Positions 1-7,068 of a stretch of 34,486 nucleotides of DNA are shown here, piece by piece. The notes below the pieces were generated by a model. The model made no database searches and had not been told where the DNA came from. It saw only the letters and a list, made by a program, of their open reading frames with translations. The position numbers and the translations under genes were made by a program. Numbering within the stretch: position 1 is the stretch's first letter; each line of letters starts with the position of its first letter. The DNA lies in NCBI GenBank assembly GCA_050015575.1, contig JBEKBD010000016.1, positions 1-34,486 of the forward strand, read 5' to 3'. The stretch is from Roseiarcus sp050015575 (GTDB lineage: Bacteria > Pseudomonadota > Alphaproteobacteria > Rhizobiales > Beijerinckiaceae).

Positions 1-2
1 GC

Positions 3-284
3 CGCTATTGCCGGCCGCTGCCGCCGCCGGACCTCATGCCGCCGCCCGGTCGTCCCGACGGCCTGCCGCCGGCGCCCGACATCGACGAGCCGATGGACGT
101 CGCCCGCGCCAGCCTGCGCCCGAACGCCGTTCCGCTCGACCTGCGCGGTCCCTCCGGCGCCCTGCCGCCGTCGCTGCAGGCGTTCGCCGCCCGCCCGCCG
201 CCGCCGCCGATCCTGCCCGCCGAAGACGGCGCCCCGATCGATTCGACGCCGACCTCCGCCGTCCCGCTGTCGCGCGACGATTGA
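3..284 (+). CDS. C-terminal part of a proline-rich protein of unknown function
   Basis: An open frame enters at the left edge of the window and ends at TGA 282-284, giving the last 93 residues of a protein. The fragment is very rich in Pro and Ala, with runs such as PPPPP, and has no recognisable domain; it looks like a disordered tail. Nothing upstream is available, so the parent protein cannot be named. Methionines at codons 12 and 20 of the fragment could also begin a short independent gene, but neither has an obvious ribosome binding site. The frame choice rests on its being open to the edge and on its composition, so confidence is moderate. Confidence 0.45.
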   Translation, partial: RYCRPLPPPDLMPPPGRPDGLPPAPDIDEPMDVARASLRPNAVPLDLRGPSGALPPSLQAFAARPPPPPILPAEDGAPIDSTPTSAVPLSRDD

Positions 285-389
285 CGCGGCGAACACGCTC
301 GCCGCCGCCGGCGATCGGCGCCCTCGCTGAGGGCTGCGCGCCTGCCGGCGTCATTCCCTCATGCCCCGCCCGGCGCCGGACCGCCCATC

Positions 390-406
390 AAGGGCCAGGC
401 CCTTTT
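390..406 (+). terminator. weak terminator-like hairpin after the proline-rich gene
   Basis: AAGGG (390-394), loop CCAGG, CCCTT (400-404), then two more T bases. The stem is only 5 bp and the T tract is short. It lies between the stop at 284 and the ldhA-like gene at 481, where a terminator would be expected. Nothing else is seen in 285-480. Confidence 0.3.
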
Positions 407-480
407 GGGACTGTACGCCCGCTTGCGGACGTGTTTCCCTAGGCGTCCCCACGCCCGACGCCAGCGGGAGCCCGACCCTC

Positions 481-1497
481 GTGAAAGCCATCGTTTTCGA
501 CAGTCGCGATTATGATCGCGTCGCGCTGAACAGCGCCAATGCGCCATTCGGCCACCAGTTCACGTTCGTGGAATCGCGCCTCGATCCGACGACGGCGGCG
601 CTGGCCCACGGCTTTCCCGCCGTGATCCCGTTCGTTAACGACCAGCTCGACGCCGCGACTCTGAAAATTCTGGTCCAAGAGGGCGTCCGCCTGATCGCGA
701 TGCGTTGCACCGGCGTCAACAACCTGGATCTGGCGACGGCGCATCGGCTGGGGCTGCAAATCGTCCATGCTCCGACCTATTCGCCTCATTCGGTCGCCGA
801 CTATGTGTTCGCCTTGCTGCTGTCGCTGGTCCGGCGGATTCCGCAAGCCTACAACCGGGTCCGCGACAACAATTTCAGCGTCGAGGGCCTGGTCGGCTTC
901 GATCTTCACGGCAAGACCTTGGGCCTGATCGGCGCCGGCCGAATCGGCCGCGAGGTCGCGCGCATCGGCCATGGCTTCGGCTGCGCCGTCATCGCCTACG
1001 ATCCGTTTCCGGCCGCGCCTTCGGCCGACGGCCCGCCGATCCGCTTCGTTCCGCTCGACACGGCGATCGCCGAGGCCGACATTCTGTCCTTGCATGCCCC
1101 CTTGACGCCGGAAAATCACCACCTGATCGACGCCGAGCGTTTGGCGGCAATGAAACCCGGGGTCATTCTGATCAACACCAGCCGCGGCGGCCTGATCGAC
1201 ACCGACGCGTTGATCGCGGCGCTCAAGGAACGCCGGGTCGGCGGCGTCGGCCTCGACGTCTACGAGCGCGAGGCCAGCGTCTTCTATAGCGATCTGTCGG
1301 ACGACATTTTGACCGACGACACTTTGGCCCGGCTGTTGACCTTCCGCAACGTCCTGGTGACGTCGCATATGGGCTTTCTGACCCGCGAAGCCCTGGCCGA
1401 CATCGCCGGCGCGACGCTGGCCAATCTCAGCGCCTTCGAGGAGAACAAGCCCTTGACGCACGAAATCAAGCGAGACGACGTCCGCGCTCGCCGCTGA
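481..1497 (+). CDS. ldhA: D-lactate dehydrogenase-type 2-hydroxyacid dehydrogenase
   Basis: Predicted cytoplasmic NAD-dependent dehydrogenase of 338 residues, the usual family length, expected to interconvert pyruvate and D-lactate. The Rossmann motif is G151-A-G-R-I-G156. The catalytic Arg is in NTSRG (R235), the acid near YERE (about E263), and the catalytic His in TSHMGF (H296). The N-terminal pattern (RDYD, FVND, MRCTGVNN) and the segment around FYSDLSDDILTDD match E. coli LdhA in arrangement. The start is GTG 481, with GGGAG at 466-470 as ribosome binding site; the frame is open further upstream, but the extension is Pro/Arg-rich and unlike the family. It stands alone, with a leftward gene downstream. 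A related D-2-hydroxyacid substrate cannot be excluded. Confidence 0.9.
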   Translation: MKAIVFDSRDYDRVALNSANAPFGHQFTFVESRLDPTTAALAHGFPAVIPFVNDQLDAATLKILVQEGVRLIAMRCTGVNNLDLATAHRLGLQIVHAPTYSPHSVADYVFALLLSLVRRIPQAYNRVRDNNFSVEGLVGFDLHGKTLGLIGAGRIGREVARIGHGFGCAVIAYDPFPAAPSADGPPIRFVPLDTAIAEADILSLHAPLTPENHHLIDAERLAAMKPGVILINTSRGGLIDTDALIAALKERRVGGVGLDVYEREASVFYSDLSDDILTDDTLARLLTFRNVLVTSHMGFLTREALADIAGATLANLSAFEENKPLTHEIKRDDVRARR

Positions 1498-1547
1498 GAA
1501 GCGAGAGAGCCTCGCCGGCGTCGCCGGGATCGCTTCCCCGCCGCTCC

Positions 1548-1757
1548 CTAACTCTTGGCGGCGCCGTGCGCGCCATGCTGCGCCGTGACGGCGGCGGCCG
1601 CCCGATTGAGATCGTCGACGGCCTTGGCGAAGTCGACGGCGTCGGCCGCGCCGCTGGCGTTCTGGGGGTCCGTCGCTTGCGCGGCGGGGGCGGCGCCGAG
1701 CTCGGAGGCCGCGAAGCCGGCGAGAATCTTGCCGACAATGGGGACCGTGAAGATCAT
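1548..1757 (-). CDS. small Ala-rich hypothetical protein (69 aa)
   Basis: An ATG at 1757 is preceded by AGGAAG at 7-8 nt spacing, which selects this start over the longer open frame. The product is 69 residues and starts MIFTVPIVGKILAGF, a hydrophobic, possibly amphipathic first 20 residues. It continues with an Ala-rich, Asp/Gln-containing stretch and ends in HGAHGAAKS. No known family is recognised. It stands alone on the minus strand, tail-to-tail with the ldhA-like gene. The good ribosome binding site is the main support for its being real. Confidence 0.5.
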   Translation of the reverse strand: MIFTVPIVGKILAGFAASELGAAPAAQATDPQNASGAADAVDFAKAVDDLNRAAAAVTAQHGAHGAAKS

Positions 1758-1937
1758 CTCAACTTCCTCTTGTGCAGCCGGCGGGCGTGAGCGGACGAAA
1801 GGGCCGGCGGCGCAGCCCGCCGTCGGCCAAGTTCCGTCGCCCAAGATGAAGGCGCTAGCTTGCGCGAGCGTGTCCTCGCTCAGCGAGGCCGCTCCGGCTC
1901 GCGGCGCCGCGCCGACCGCCCCATCGCCGTGACGCCC

Positions 1938-2816
1938 TCATCGCGCAGCCGCGCCCGCCGCTTGGCGCAGCGCGTCTCGAAGCGTCTCCCATTCCCCCGC
2001 CAAGCGGGACTCGAACAGCAGGCGCGGCTCCTCCCCGTTCGCCAGCGCGATCGCAAGCTGCATCACGCCGGGACGATCGGACGGCGCGATGGCCGCATCG
2101 CGAACGCCTCTGAGCGGGACAAACGATTTGACGACGCCGCCGGTGCGCCGCGCGGGGGCTCTGGATTCCGCCCGCACCGCGTCGCTCACCGAGATGAGTT
2201 CCTTGTCGGTCAGAATCACGACTCGATTGGGAATCGCCGTTCGCTGGAAGACAACCAGGACGCGCGCGCGGAGTTCCGGCTGATATAAGATTTGCTTGAT
2301 CGACGCGCCCGGAAGCACCTCCATCGGAGCGTAATTGTGCAACTTGAAATTGACTTGACGCAGAAAGTCGAATTCGCGTCGCGCCAACGACGGGTCGTTT
2401 GCCGGCGAGCCCGGGCCGACCGGGAAATTTCGTGCGCCGACGATGATCGGGTCGAACATGTAATCGACGACGGTGTTGTAGACGATGGTCGAAATCGCCG
2501 GCTTTCCCGCGACGACGCCATGCAATTCAAGCCACGAATGCAACAGGTTTCTGCCGTGAACGATGCGGTGAATGGCGTCAAACGGGTAAGCGGCGCCGGC
2601 AATCGCGCCCGCGTTGGTCCTCTCCAAAATCACGATGCGGTCGGGATAGAGACACACCAATTTCGGATTTTTGCTCTGGCCGGCCCAAGGCTGGGACTGG
2701 AGGTGTACGGCGTAGGGAAAAGGCTTGTCGTCGGGAACCGCGTCATGAAAGATCGGCGGCAGCGCCGCTCGCGAAGCGATGATGCTCGGCCAAGAAAACC
2801 AATCCGATTCGCGCAT
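1938..2816 (-). CDS. conserved-looking protein with two PH-like segments, function unknown
   Basis: A 292-residue soluble protein without signal peptide or membrane segment. Two segments look alike in layout: about residues 50-125 (PKLVCLYPDRIVILER, then HSWLELHG and FDPIIVGAR) and about 160-275 (IKQILYQPELR, VVILTDKELISVSD). A strand-rich pattern with a 'lives in display of a ligand' element and a closing helix recalls bacterial PH-like (bPH) domains, but this is a fold guess from pattern alone. The start ATG 2816 has AAAGG 8 nt upstream. The 3' neighbour is the small Ala-rich gene, 180 nt away; no operon partner suggests a role. Confidence 0.7.
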   Translation of the reverse strand: MRESDWFSWPSIIASRAALPPIFHDAVPDDKPFPYAVHLQSQPWAGQSKNPKLVCLYPDRIVILERTNAGAIAGAAYPFDAIHRIVHGRNLLHSWLELHGVVAGKPAISTIVYNTVVDYMFDPIIVGARNFPVGPGSPANDPSLARREFDFLRQVNFKLHNYAPMEVLPGASIKQILYQPELRARVLVVFQRTAIPNRVVILTDKELISVSDAVRAESRAPARRTGGVVKSFVPLRGVRDAAIAPSDRPGVMQLAIALANGEEPRLLFESRLAGEWETLRDALRQAAGAAAR

Positions 2817-3057
2817 GGGAGACGCCTTTCCGTCGATGACGCTTCGAGACCCGCAAACTCAACGGGCGCCCGCTCGGGACACGGATACGCGCTCGCAGCT
2901 TACGGCGAGGTTACGAAATTGCCGCGACAGGGCGCGCAGCGGGAGCTTGCACGGCGCGCGAATAGCGCCGATTGGCGGCGCCGCGGGGTCGTCCATTCGA
3001 GACGCGGGGACCCGGCAAGGCAGGCCAATGAGCGACCGGCGCGCTCGCCGCAACCGT

Positions 3058-3144
3058 TCAGAACCAGCGTCCCCGCCCATAATAGCCGAACCCGCCGAAC
3101 AAGAATATCACTAAGAGGATGAGCAAAAGCGTATTGACGTCCAT
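3058..3144 (-). CDS. 28-residue single-span membrane peptide
   Basis: ATG 3144 to TGA 3058 encodes 28 residues: a short polar start (MDVNT), a run of about 14 hydrophobic residues (LLLILLVIFLFGGF) and a basic-aromatic tail (GYYGRGRWF). This layout resembles tiny membrane proteins common in Rhizobiales (DUF3309-like and relatives). GGGAG lies 10-11 nt upstream of the ATG, a usable ribosome binding site. The hydrophobic block followed by GYYGRGRW is unlikely by chance in such GC-rich DNA, where random frames read Arg/Ala/Pro. Its role is unknown; a membrane-stress peptide is only a guess. The 240 bp between this gene and 2816 hold no other gene that I can support. Confidence 0.6.
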   Translation of the reverse strand: MDVNTLLLILLVIFLFGGFGYYGRGRWF

Positions 3145-3326
3145 GGCCGTTTTCTCCCAGGTTTTCATCGGGACAGGCAATTAAGTTGGCGTTCGCGACT
3201 GTCGCCAAAGACATCGCACGGTCGGCGCGGGGGCAGTAGGATCGGAAACTACCTATGCGGGGCCAGGGCTCGGACGGCGTCGCCAAGCTGACGCGGGGCT
3301 GCGCGGAAACCGGCTGCGCCGGCGCG

Positions 3327-3347
3327 CGCCTGCATTTTTCGCAGGCG
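3327..3347 (-). terminator. hairpin downstream of tRNA-Leu and its 3' repeats
   Basis: CGCCTGC (3327-3333), loop ATTTTTC, GCAGGCG (3341-3347): a perfect 7-bp stem just past the tRNA 3'-end repeats in the tRNA's direction of transcription. There is no T tract after it on the minus strand, so it may be a processing or Rho-assisted end rather than a classical terminator. Confidence 0.35.
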
Positions 3348-3353
3348 AGCGTC

Positions 3354-3425
3354 GAGAGACGGCGCCCGGAAAAGGACTTGAATTGGCGCCCAGGAAAGGA
3401 CGTGAGTTGGTGCCCAGGAAAGGAC
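3354..3425 (-). repeat. three 24-bp tandem copies of the tRNA-Leu 3' end
   Basis: Read on the minus strand, the last bases of tRNA-Leu plus its downstream flank (3425-3402) are followed head-to-tail by two further copies, 3401-3378 and 3377-3354, each exactly 24 bp. Each copy starts GTCCTTT and contains (C/T)C(T/C)GGGC(A/G)CC. The first copy carries the real CCA end; the second has GCC in place of ACC; the third has more changes, so similarity decays with distance from the tRNA. This is direct reading of the sequence; the origin (slippage, or repeated insertion at a tRNA att-like site) is inference. Confidence 0.85.
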
Positions 3426-3492
3426 TCGAACCTTCACGGCTTGCACCGCTGGTACCTGAAACCAGTGCGTCTACCAATTCCGCCACCTGGGC
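3408..3492 (-). tRNA. tRNA-Leu (anticodon CAG)
   Basis: On the minus strand the acceptor GCCCAGG (3492-3486) pairs with CCTGGGC (3418-3412), followed by discriminator A and an encoded CCA (3410-3408). The D arm reads TGGCGGAATTGGTAGACGC, typical of leucine tRNAs. The anticodon stem CTGGT/ACCAG encloses TTCAGGT, giving CAG. A long variable arm, GCGGTGCAAGCCGT, confirms a class II tRNA, and the T arm holds GGTTCGAGTCC. Length with CCA is 85 nt. It has its own promoter just upstream (3503-3531) and lies downstream of ruvB on the same strand. Confidence 0.97.
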
Positions 3493-3502
3493 ACGGCGCG
3501 CT

Positions 3503-3531
3503 TCATAAGGGCGCGTCCGTCGATCTGTCAA
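3503..3531 (-). promoter_or_regulatory. sigma-70-type promoter of tRNA-Leu
   Basis: Minus-strand TTGACA (3531-3526), a 17-bp spacer, then TTATGA (3508-3503). Transcription would start a few bases before the tRNA at 3492. The -10 to +1 region (AGCGCGCCG) is a GC-rich discriminator, as expected for a stringently controlled stable-RNA promoter. Confidence 0.75.
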
Positions 3532-3551
3532 TGCTCGCCCGGCGGGCGGCC

Positions 3552-4586
3552 TCATTCCTCCTCGAATAGGTTCGCCTGCGCGGTCTCGCGCGGCGGTTCG
3601 GCGAGGCCGAGGTGCTTGAACGCGTGCGAAGTCAACAGCCGCCCGCGCGGCGTGCGTTGCACGAAGCCCTGCTGGATCAGATAGGGCTCGATGATTTCCT
3701 CGATCGCGTCGCGCGGCTCGGACAGCGCCGCGGCGATCGTTTCGACGCCGACGGGGCCGCCGCCGAAACCGACCGCGATGGCGCTGAGATAGCGCCGGTC
3801 CATCTGATCGAGGCCGATCGCGTCGACTTCGAGCAGCTTCAGCGCGCCGTCGGCGACCGCGCGGGTGACGCTGCTCACGCCCTCGACGACGGCGAAGTCG
3901 CGCACGCGCCGCAGCAGCCGTCCGGCGATGCGCGGCGTGCCGCGCGAGCGCTTGGCGATTTCGTTGCCGCCGTCTTCGGCCAGCTTCAGCCCGATCACCC
4001 GCGCGCTGCGCCGCACGATGCTCTCCAGTTCGCCGACGGTGTAGAAATTGAGCCGCACCGGAATGCCGAAGCGGTCGCGCAGCGGCGTCGTCAGCAGCCC
4101 CGCGCGCGTCGTCGCGCCAATCAGGGTGAACGGCGAAAGATCGATCTTGACCGAGCGCGCCGCCGGCCCGGCGCCGATGATGAGGTCGAGCTGGAAATCC
4201 TCCATCGCGGGATAGAGAATTTCCTCCACCGCCGGGTTGAGGCGATGGATTTCGTCGATGAACAGCACGTCGCGCGGTTCGAGATTGGTCAGCTGCGCGG
4301 CGAGGTCGCCCGCCTTGGCGATGACCGGGCCGGAAGTCGAGCGGAAATTGACGCCGAGTTCGCGCGCGACGATCTGCGCCAGCGTCGTCTTGCCGAGGCC
4401 CGGCGGGCCGACGAACAGCACGTGGTCGAGCGCCTCGCCGCGGGATTTGGCGGACTCGATGAACACCTTGAGGTTGGCGCGCGCCGCCTCTTGGCCGGTG
4501 AAATCGGCCAGGACCTGCGGCCGCAACGCCGTTTCGTCCTCGGGACGCTTTTCGGCGGAGACCAGGCGGCGCGGCGCGTCGGCCAT
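3552..4586 (-). CDS. ruvB: Holliday junction branch migration ATPase RuvB
   Basis: 344 residues, full length for RuvB. It is the AAA+ hexameric motor that drives branch migration on RuvA-bound four-way junctions. The Walker A is G60-PPGLGKT-T68, the Walker B LFIDEIH (D111-E112), sensor 1 is in IGATTRAG, and the C-terminal winged-helix part ends with YLIQQGFVQRTPRGR. The start ATG 4586 lies 1 nt after the TGA (4590-4588) of the upstream membrane-protein gene, so the two are probably translationally coupled. Its usual partners ruvC-ruvA are 850 bp upstream, separated by an antitoxin gene and the membrane protein. Downstream is tRNA-Leu with its own promoter; a small GC hairpin after the stop lacks a T tract. 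Confidence 0.98.
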   Translation of the reverse strand: MADAPRRLVSAEKRPEDETALRPQVLADFTGQEAARANLKVFIESAKSRGEALDHVLFVGPPGLGKTTLAQIVARELGVNFRSTSGPVIAKAGDLAAQLTNLEPRDVLFIDEIHRLNPAVEEILYPAMEDFQLDLIIGAGPAARSVKIDLSPFTLIGATTRAGLLTTPLRDRFGIPVRLNFYTVGELESIVRRSARVIGLKLAEDGGNEIAKRSRGTPRIAGRLLRRVRDFAVVEGVSSVTRAVADGALKLLEVDAIGLDQMDRRYLSAIAVGFGGGPVGVETIAAALSEPRDAIEEIIEPYLIQQGFVQRTPRGRLLTSHAFKHLGLAEPPRETAQANLFEEE

Positions 4587-4587
4587 T

Positions 4588-5154
4588 TCAGGCGCCTCCG
4601 CGCGGCGCCGGCGTCGGGGCGAGCGCGCCGCGCGTCGTCAGGCCGATCAGGCTCGCCGCCAGCGCGCAGGCGAAGGCGGAGACGGCGCCGCAGCCGACCA
4701 GGGCGTGGCGCAGCGTCGCGCCGAGCTCGCCCGAAAACGCCGCCTTGGCCCAACGGCCCGCCGCGGGGCTCGCATCCCACCAGATCGTCGCCTCGAACGC
4801 CGCGCCGAGCGAGGCGAGCCACAGAAACAGGCAATAGGTCATCGCGGCGCCGATCAGCGCGGCGACCAGCGCGCGCGGCGCGCCGGCGGGCGCCGCCGCG
4901 TCCCACAGCGCATAGAGGAAGCCGGTCGCCGCCGCCGGCCCGGCGCCCAGCGCGTAGGCGACGACGAGCGCGATCGTGCGCGCGAACGGTGGCGCGACCG
5001 AGCCGAAATGGCCGACCGCAAGCGCGGCGGCCGGCGTCTCCAGCGCCAAGGCGATGGCGACGAACAGCGCCGCGCCGATCGCCGGGCCGAGCGCGGCGAA
5101 CAGCAGCGTCAGGCCGATCGTCGGCAGAAAGAAGCGGCGCGGAGGCTGGGTCAT
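4588..5154 (-). CDS. integral membrane protein of unknown function between ruvA and ruvB
   Basis: 188 residues, very rich in Ala and Leu. About four to five hydrophobic spans are visible, around residues 11-35, 58-78, 90-128 (probably two spans) and 150-172. Between them is a loop with the aromatic FEATIWWDASPAAGRW segment. No catalytic motif or known family is recognised. The ATG (5154-5152) overlaps the TGA of an 11-codon mini-frame upstream (ATGA), and its own stop is 1 nt from the ruvB start, so it sits inside a tightly packed transcript. Any link to recombination is by position only. Confidence 0.8.
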   Translation of the reverse strand: MTQPPRRFFLPTIGLTLLFAALGPAIGAALFVAIALALETPAAALAVGHFGSVAPPFARTIALVVAYALGAGPAAATGFLYALWDAAAPAGAPRALVAALIGAAMTYCLFLWLASLGAAFEATIWWDASPAAGRWAKAAFSGELGATLRHALVGCGAVSAFACALAASLIGLTTRGALAPTPAPRGGA

Positions 5155-5186
5155 GGCGCGCTCTTGGCGAAATAGACGAGGCTCAT
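5151..5186 (-). pseudogene. 11-codon remnant resembling the start of a VapC (PIN) toxin
   Basis: The antitoxin stop TGA overlaps an ATG (TGATG at 5188-5184), the usual vapB-vapC junction. That frame reads MSLVYFAKSAP and then TGA. PIN-domain VapC toxins commonly begin hydrophobic-V-Y-F-D-(T/S)-S-A, the Asp being a metal ligand. Here the Asp is Ala and the frame stops after 11 codons, and the stop overlaps the ATG of the membrane protein. The remnant reading is inference. It may now serve only to couple translation between its neighbours. Confidence 0.4.
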
Positions 5187-5398
5187 CACACGCGGTCGTT
5201 TCGATCGCGGTAGTCGTCCGCGTCGGCCCCGCGCGCGATTCCGATGAGCTCCTCCCGCTCGGGCGCGGCGATGATCAACACCCCGGCGCCCTTGGGGATG
5301 AACGCCAGCTTTCGCCCGGGTTTCCACGATAAGCGTTCGCAAAGCGCATTGGGGATCGAAACTCGGCGCTTGGGTGAGAGCGTCGCCACGAGCTTCAT
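5186..5398 (-). CDS. AbrB/SpoVT-type (VapB-like) antitoxin, apparently without toxin
   Basis: 70 residues. The N-terminal swapped-hairpin DNA-binding domain reads KLVATLSPKRRVSIP then PGRKLAFIPKGAGVLI. The C-terminal tail has GADADDYRDRNDRV, the form seen in VapB antitoxins that pair with PIN-domain toxins. AGGAG is 9 nt upstream of ATG 5398. Such proteins bind their own promoter and neutralise VapC through the tail. Here no toxin follows: only an 11-codon remnant is left, so this is probably an orphan antitoxin or a regulator. It starts 43 nt after ruvA on the same strand, splitting ruvA from ruvB. Confidence 0.85.
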   Translation of the reverse strand: MKLVATLSPKRRVSIPNALCERLSWKPGRKLAFIPKGAGVLIIAAPEREELIGIARGADADDYRDRNDRV

Positions 5399-5441
5399 GA
5401 TCTTGCTCTCCTTCGATCGGCGTCTATAGCGCGCGACACGG

Positions 5442-6044
5442 CTACTGCGCCAGTTCCTTCAGTCCCGCCTTGATCAGCGCCGCGGTCTGCGCCTCGGGGC
5501 CGAGCGCGGCGAGGCCCTTGGCGACGGCGAGCGAGGCCTGGGCGCGGGCGTAGCCGAGGCCGACCAGCGCCAGCGCGGCGTCCTCGGCCGCCTTGGGGAA
5601 TTTCGCGCCCGGCTCGCCGGCGGCGAGCTCGGCGCCGGCGAAGGGCGGCGCCTTGTCCCTAAGCTCCATCACCAGGCGCTGGGCGAGCTTCGGGCCGACG
5701 CCGGGGGCGCGCGCCATCGTCGCCTTGTCCTGATGGGCGATCGCCGCGCTCAGCGTCTCGCCCGACAGCGCGCCGAGGATGGCGAGCGCCAGCTTGGCCC
5801 CGACGCCCTGCACGCCCTGCAGCAGGCGGAACCAGTCGCGCTCGGCGACGCTCGAGAAGCCGAACAGCCGGATCGCGTCCTCGCGCACCTGGGTCTCGAT
5901 GTGCAGCGTCGCCGCCTCGCCGACGGCGGGAAGCGCGCGCAAGGTGCGCGCCGACGCGAACACGACGTAGCCGACGCCGTTCACGTCCAGAATCAGGCTC
6001 TCTTCCTCGATGGCCTCGACGACGCCCTTGAGCTTGCCGATCAT
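5442..6044 (-). CDS. ruvA: Holliday junction DNA helicase subunit RuvA
   Basis: 200 residues, close to the usual 203. RuvA tetramers bind four-way junctions and load RuvB. The N-terminal OB-fold begins MIGKLKGVVEAIEEESLILDV, followed by two helix-hairpin-helix motifs (LLQGVQGVGAKLALAILGAL and ARAPGVGPKLAQRLVMEL). A flexible linker leads to the C-terminal RuvB-binding domain (AAEDAALALVGLGY to the end). The ATG overlaps the ruvC TGA (ATGA at 6044-6041), so the two are coupled. Downstream is the AbrB-type antitoxin gene rather than ruvB. Confidence 0.97.
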   Translation of the reverse strand: MIGKLKGVVEAIEEESLILDVNGVGYVVFASARTLRALPAVGEAATLHIETQVREDAIRLFGFSSVAERDWFRLLQGVQGVGAKLALAILGALSGETLSAAIAHQDKATMARAPGVGPKLAQRLVMELRDKAPPFAGAELAAGEPGAKFPKAAEDAALALVGLGYARAQASLAVAKGLAALGPEAQTAALIKAGLKELAQ

Positions 6045-6544
6045 GCCGCGCCCCTCGCCCGCGCCGCGCGGTGCTGCGCGTGACAGATCGCGACCGCCAG
6101 CGCGTCGGCGGCGTCGGGCGAGGACGCCTGGCTCGCCGGCAGCAGCGTCCTGACCATCATCGCCACCTGTCTCTTTTCGGCGTGGCCGACGCCGACGACC
6201 GTCTTCTTGATCAGATTGGCGGCGTATTCGGCGACCGGCAAGCCCTGGATTGCCAGCGCCGCGAGCGCGACGCCGCGCGCCTGGCCGAGTTTCAGCGTCG
6301 ATTGCGGATCGCGGTTGACGAAGGTCTCCTCGACCGCGGCCTCGGCCGGCCGCTGGTCTTCGACGAGGCGGACGAGCGCGCGATGGATCAGCGCGAGCCG
6401 CTCGGCGAGAGAGGCGGCCGCGTCGGTGCGGATCGAGCCGCAGGAGACGTAGGCGAGCCGCGTGCCCGAGACTTCGATCACGCCCCAGCCGGTGTTGCGC
6501 AGGCCGGGGTCGACGCCGAGGATGCGAATCGCGCCGATGTTCAT
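6041..6544 (-). CDS. ruvC: Holliday junction resolvase RuvC
   Basis: 167 residues. It is a dimeric endonuclease that cuts Holliday junctions symmetrically. The RNase H-like catalytic acids are visible: D12 in LGVDPGLRNTG, E72 in AVEETFVNRDP, and D144/D147 in SPDAADALAVAICH. The conserved LGQARG and KKTVVGVGHAEKRQV segments are also present. The start ATG 6544 comes 68 nt after the end of the HicB gene, so read-through from hicAB into ruvC is possible. It is the first gene of the ruv cluster. Confidence 0.97.
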   Translation of the reverse strand: MNIGAIRILGVDPGLRNTGWGVIEVSGTRLAYVSCGSIRTDAAASLAERLALIHRALVRLVEDQRPAEAAVEETFVNRDPQSTLKLGQARGVALAALAIQGLPVAEYAANLIKKTVVGVGHAEKRQVAMMVRTLLPASQASSPDAADALAVAICHAQHRAARARGAA

Positions 6545-6612
6545 GAAATGATCTCATAAGCCAAGAGCCGGCGCGCTGGCCAGGGCCTTGGCGCGCTCGT
6601 CCCGCCGTCGCG

Positions 6613-7068
6613 TTACGCAGCCTTTCCGCCGACGCCCGGGGCAGGCAAGTCGATCGACAGACTTCTCCCCATGCGCGCCAAGGCCTCGTCAATCACCCAC
6701 AGGTGCGAGTTATGGCGAAGATCGAGCAGACGCCGCACGGAGTTTTCGCTTACGCCGAGTTCAGTCGCGAGCTTCGTCCGCGACCAGCCGCGACCGAGCA
6801 TCGCCTCGTGGACGGCCAGCTTTGCCGTCACGAGCGAGGGAAGGACCGCGCGATCGGCGCCGAAATGGCCGGCGCCGCCGCGCGGCAGCGGCTTTCCCGT
6901 GCGAATATAGCCTTCGAGCGCGGCGATCAGGCAATCGACCGCATTGGCCCGCGCGTCCGCTTCCGTTTCCCCTTCGGTCAACGCCTCGGGAACGCCGGGA
7001 AAGCGCACGAGCCACCAGCCATTGTCCTCGCGCTCGAGCGTATATCGATAGCCAAACGCCATTTTCAT
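6613..7068 (-). CDS. hicB: HicB-type antitoxin with C-terminal helix-turn-helix
   Basis: 151 residues. The N-terminal half (GYRYTLEREDNGWWLVRFPGVPEALTEG, then ADARANAVDCLIAALEGYI) is the degenerate RNase H-like HicB fold. Residues of about 90-130 (WSRTKLATELGVSENSVRRLLD) form a helix-turn-helix for DNA binding and autoregulation. The ATG overlaps the hicA TGA (GAATGA at 7068-7065), giving the standard toxin-first hicA-hicB order with coupled translation. It should bind HicA and mask its RNA-cleaving site. The alternative is that it regulates ruvC downstream, which is only a positional idea. Confidence 0.92.
   Translation of the reverse strand: MKMAFGYRYTLEREDNGWWLVRFPGVPEALTEGETEADARANAVDCLIAALEGYIRTGKPLPRGGAGHFGADRAVLPSLVTAKLAVHEAMLGRGWSRTKLATELGVSENSVRRLLDLRHNSHLWVIDEALARMGRSLSIDLPAPGVGGKAA

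Noticed and set aside
2900..3286. 128-codon minus-strand frame upstream of the PH-like gene
   Set aside because: Overlaps the better supported 28-residue gene in another frame, lacks a ribosome binding site and has no recognisable pattern.
3354..3425. CRISPR-like short repeat array
   Set aside because: The repeats are directly adjacent without spacers and derive from the tRNA end.
3612..5213. 533-codon plus-strand open frame over ruvB and the membrane gene
   Set aside because: It is Arg/Ala-rich with low-complexity runs, has no family resemblance, and lies antisense to well-supported genes; long antisense frames are common in DNA of this G+C content.
5186..5342. Alternative minus-strand frame overlapping the AbrB-type antitoxin (Arg-rich)
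   Set aside because: Out-of-frame reading of the antitoxin gene; no ribosome binding site and no domain.
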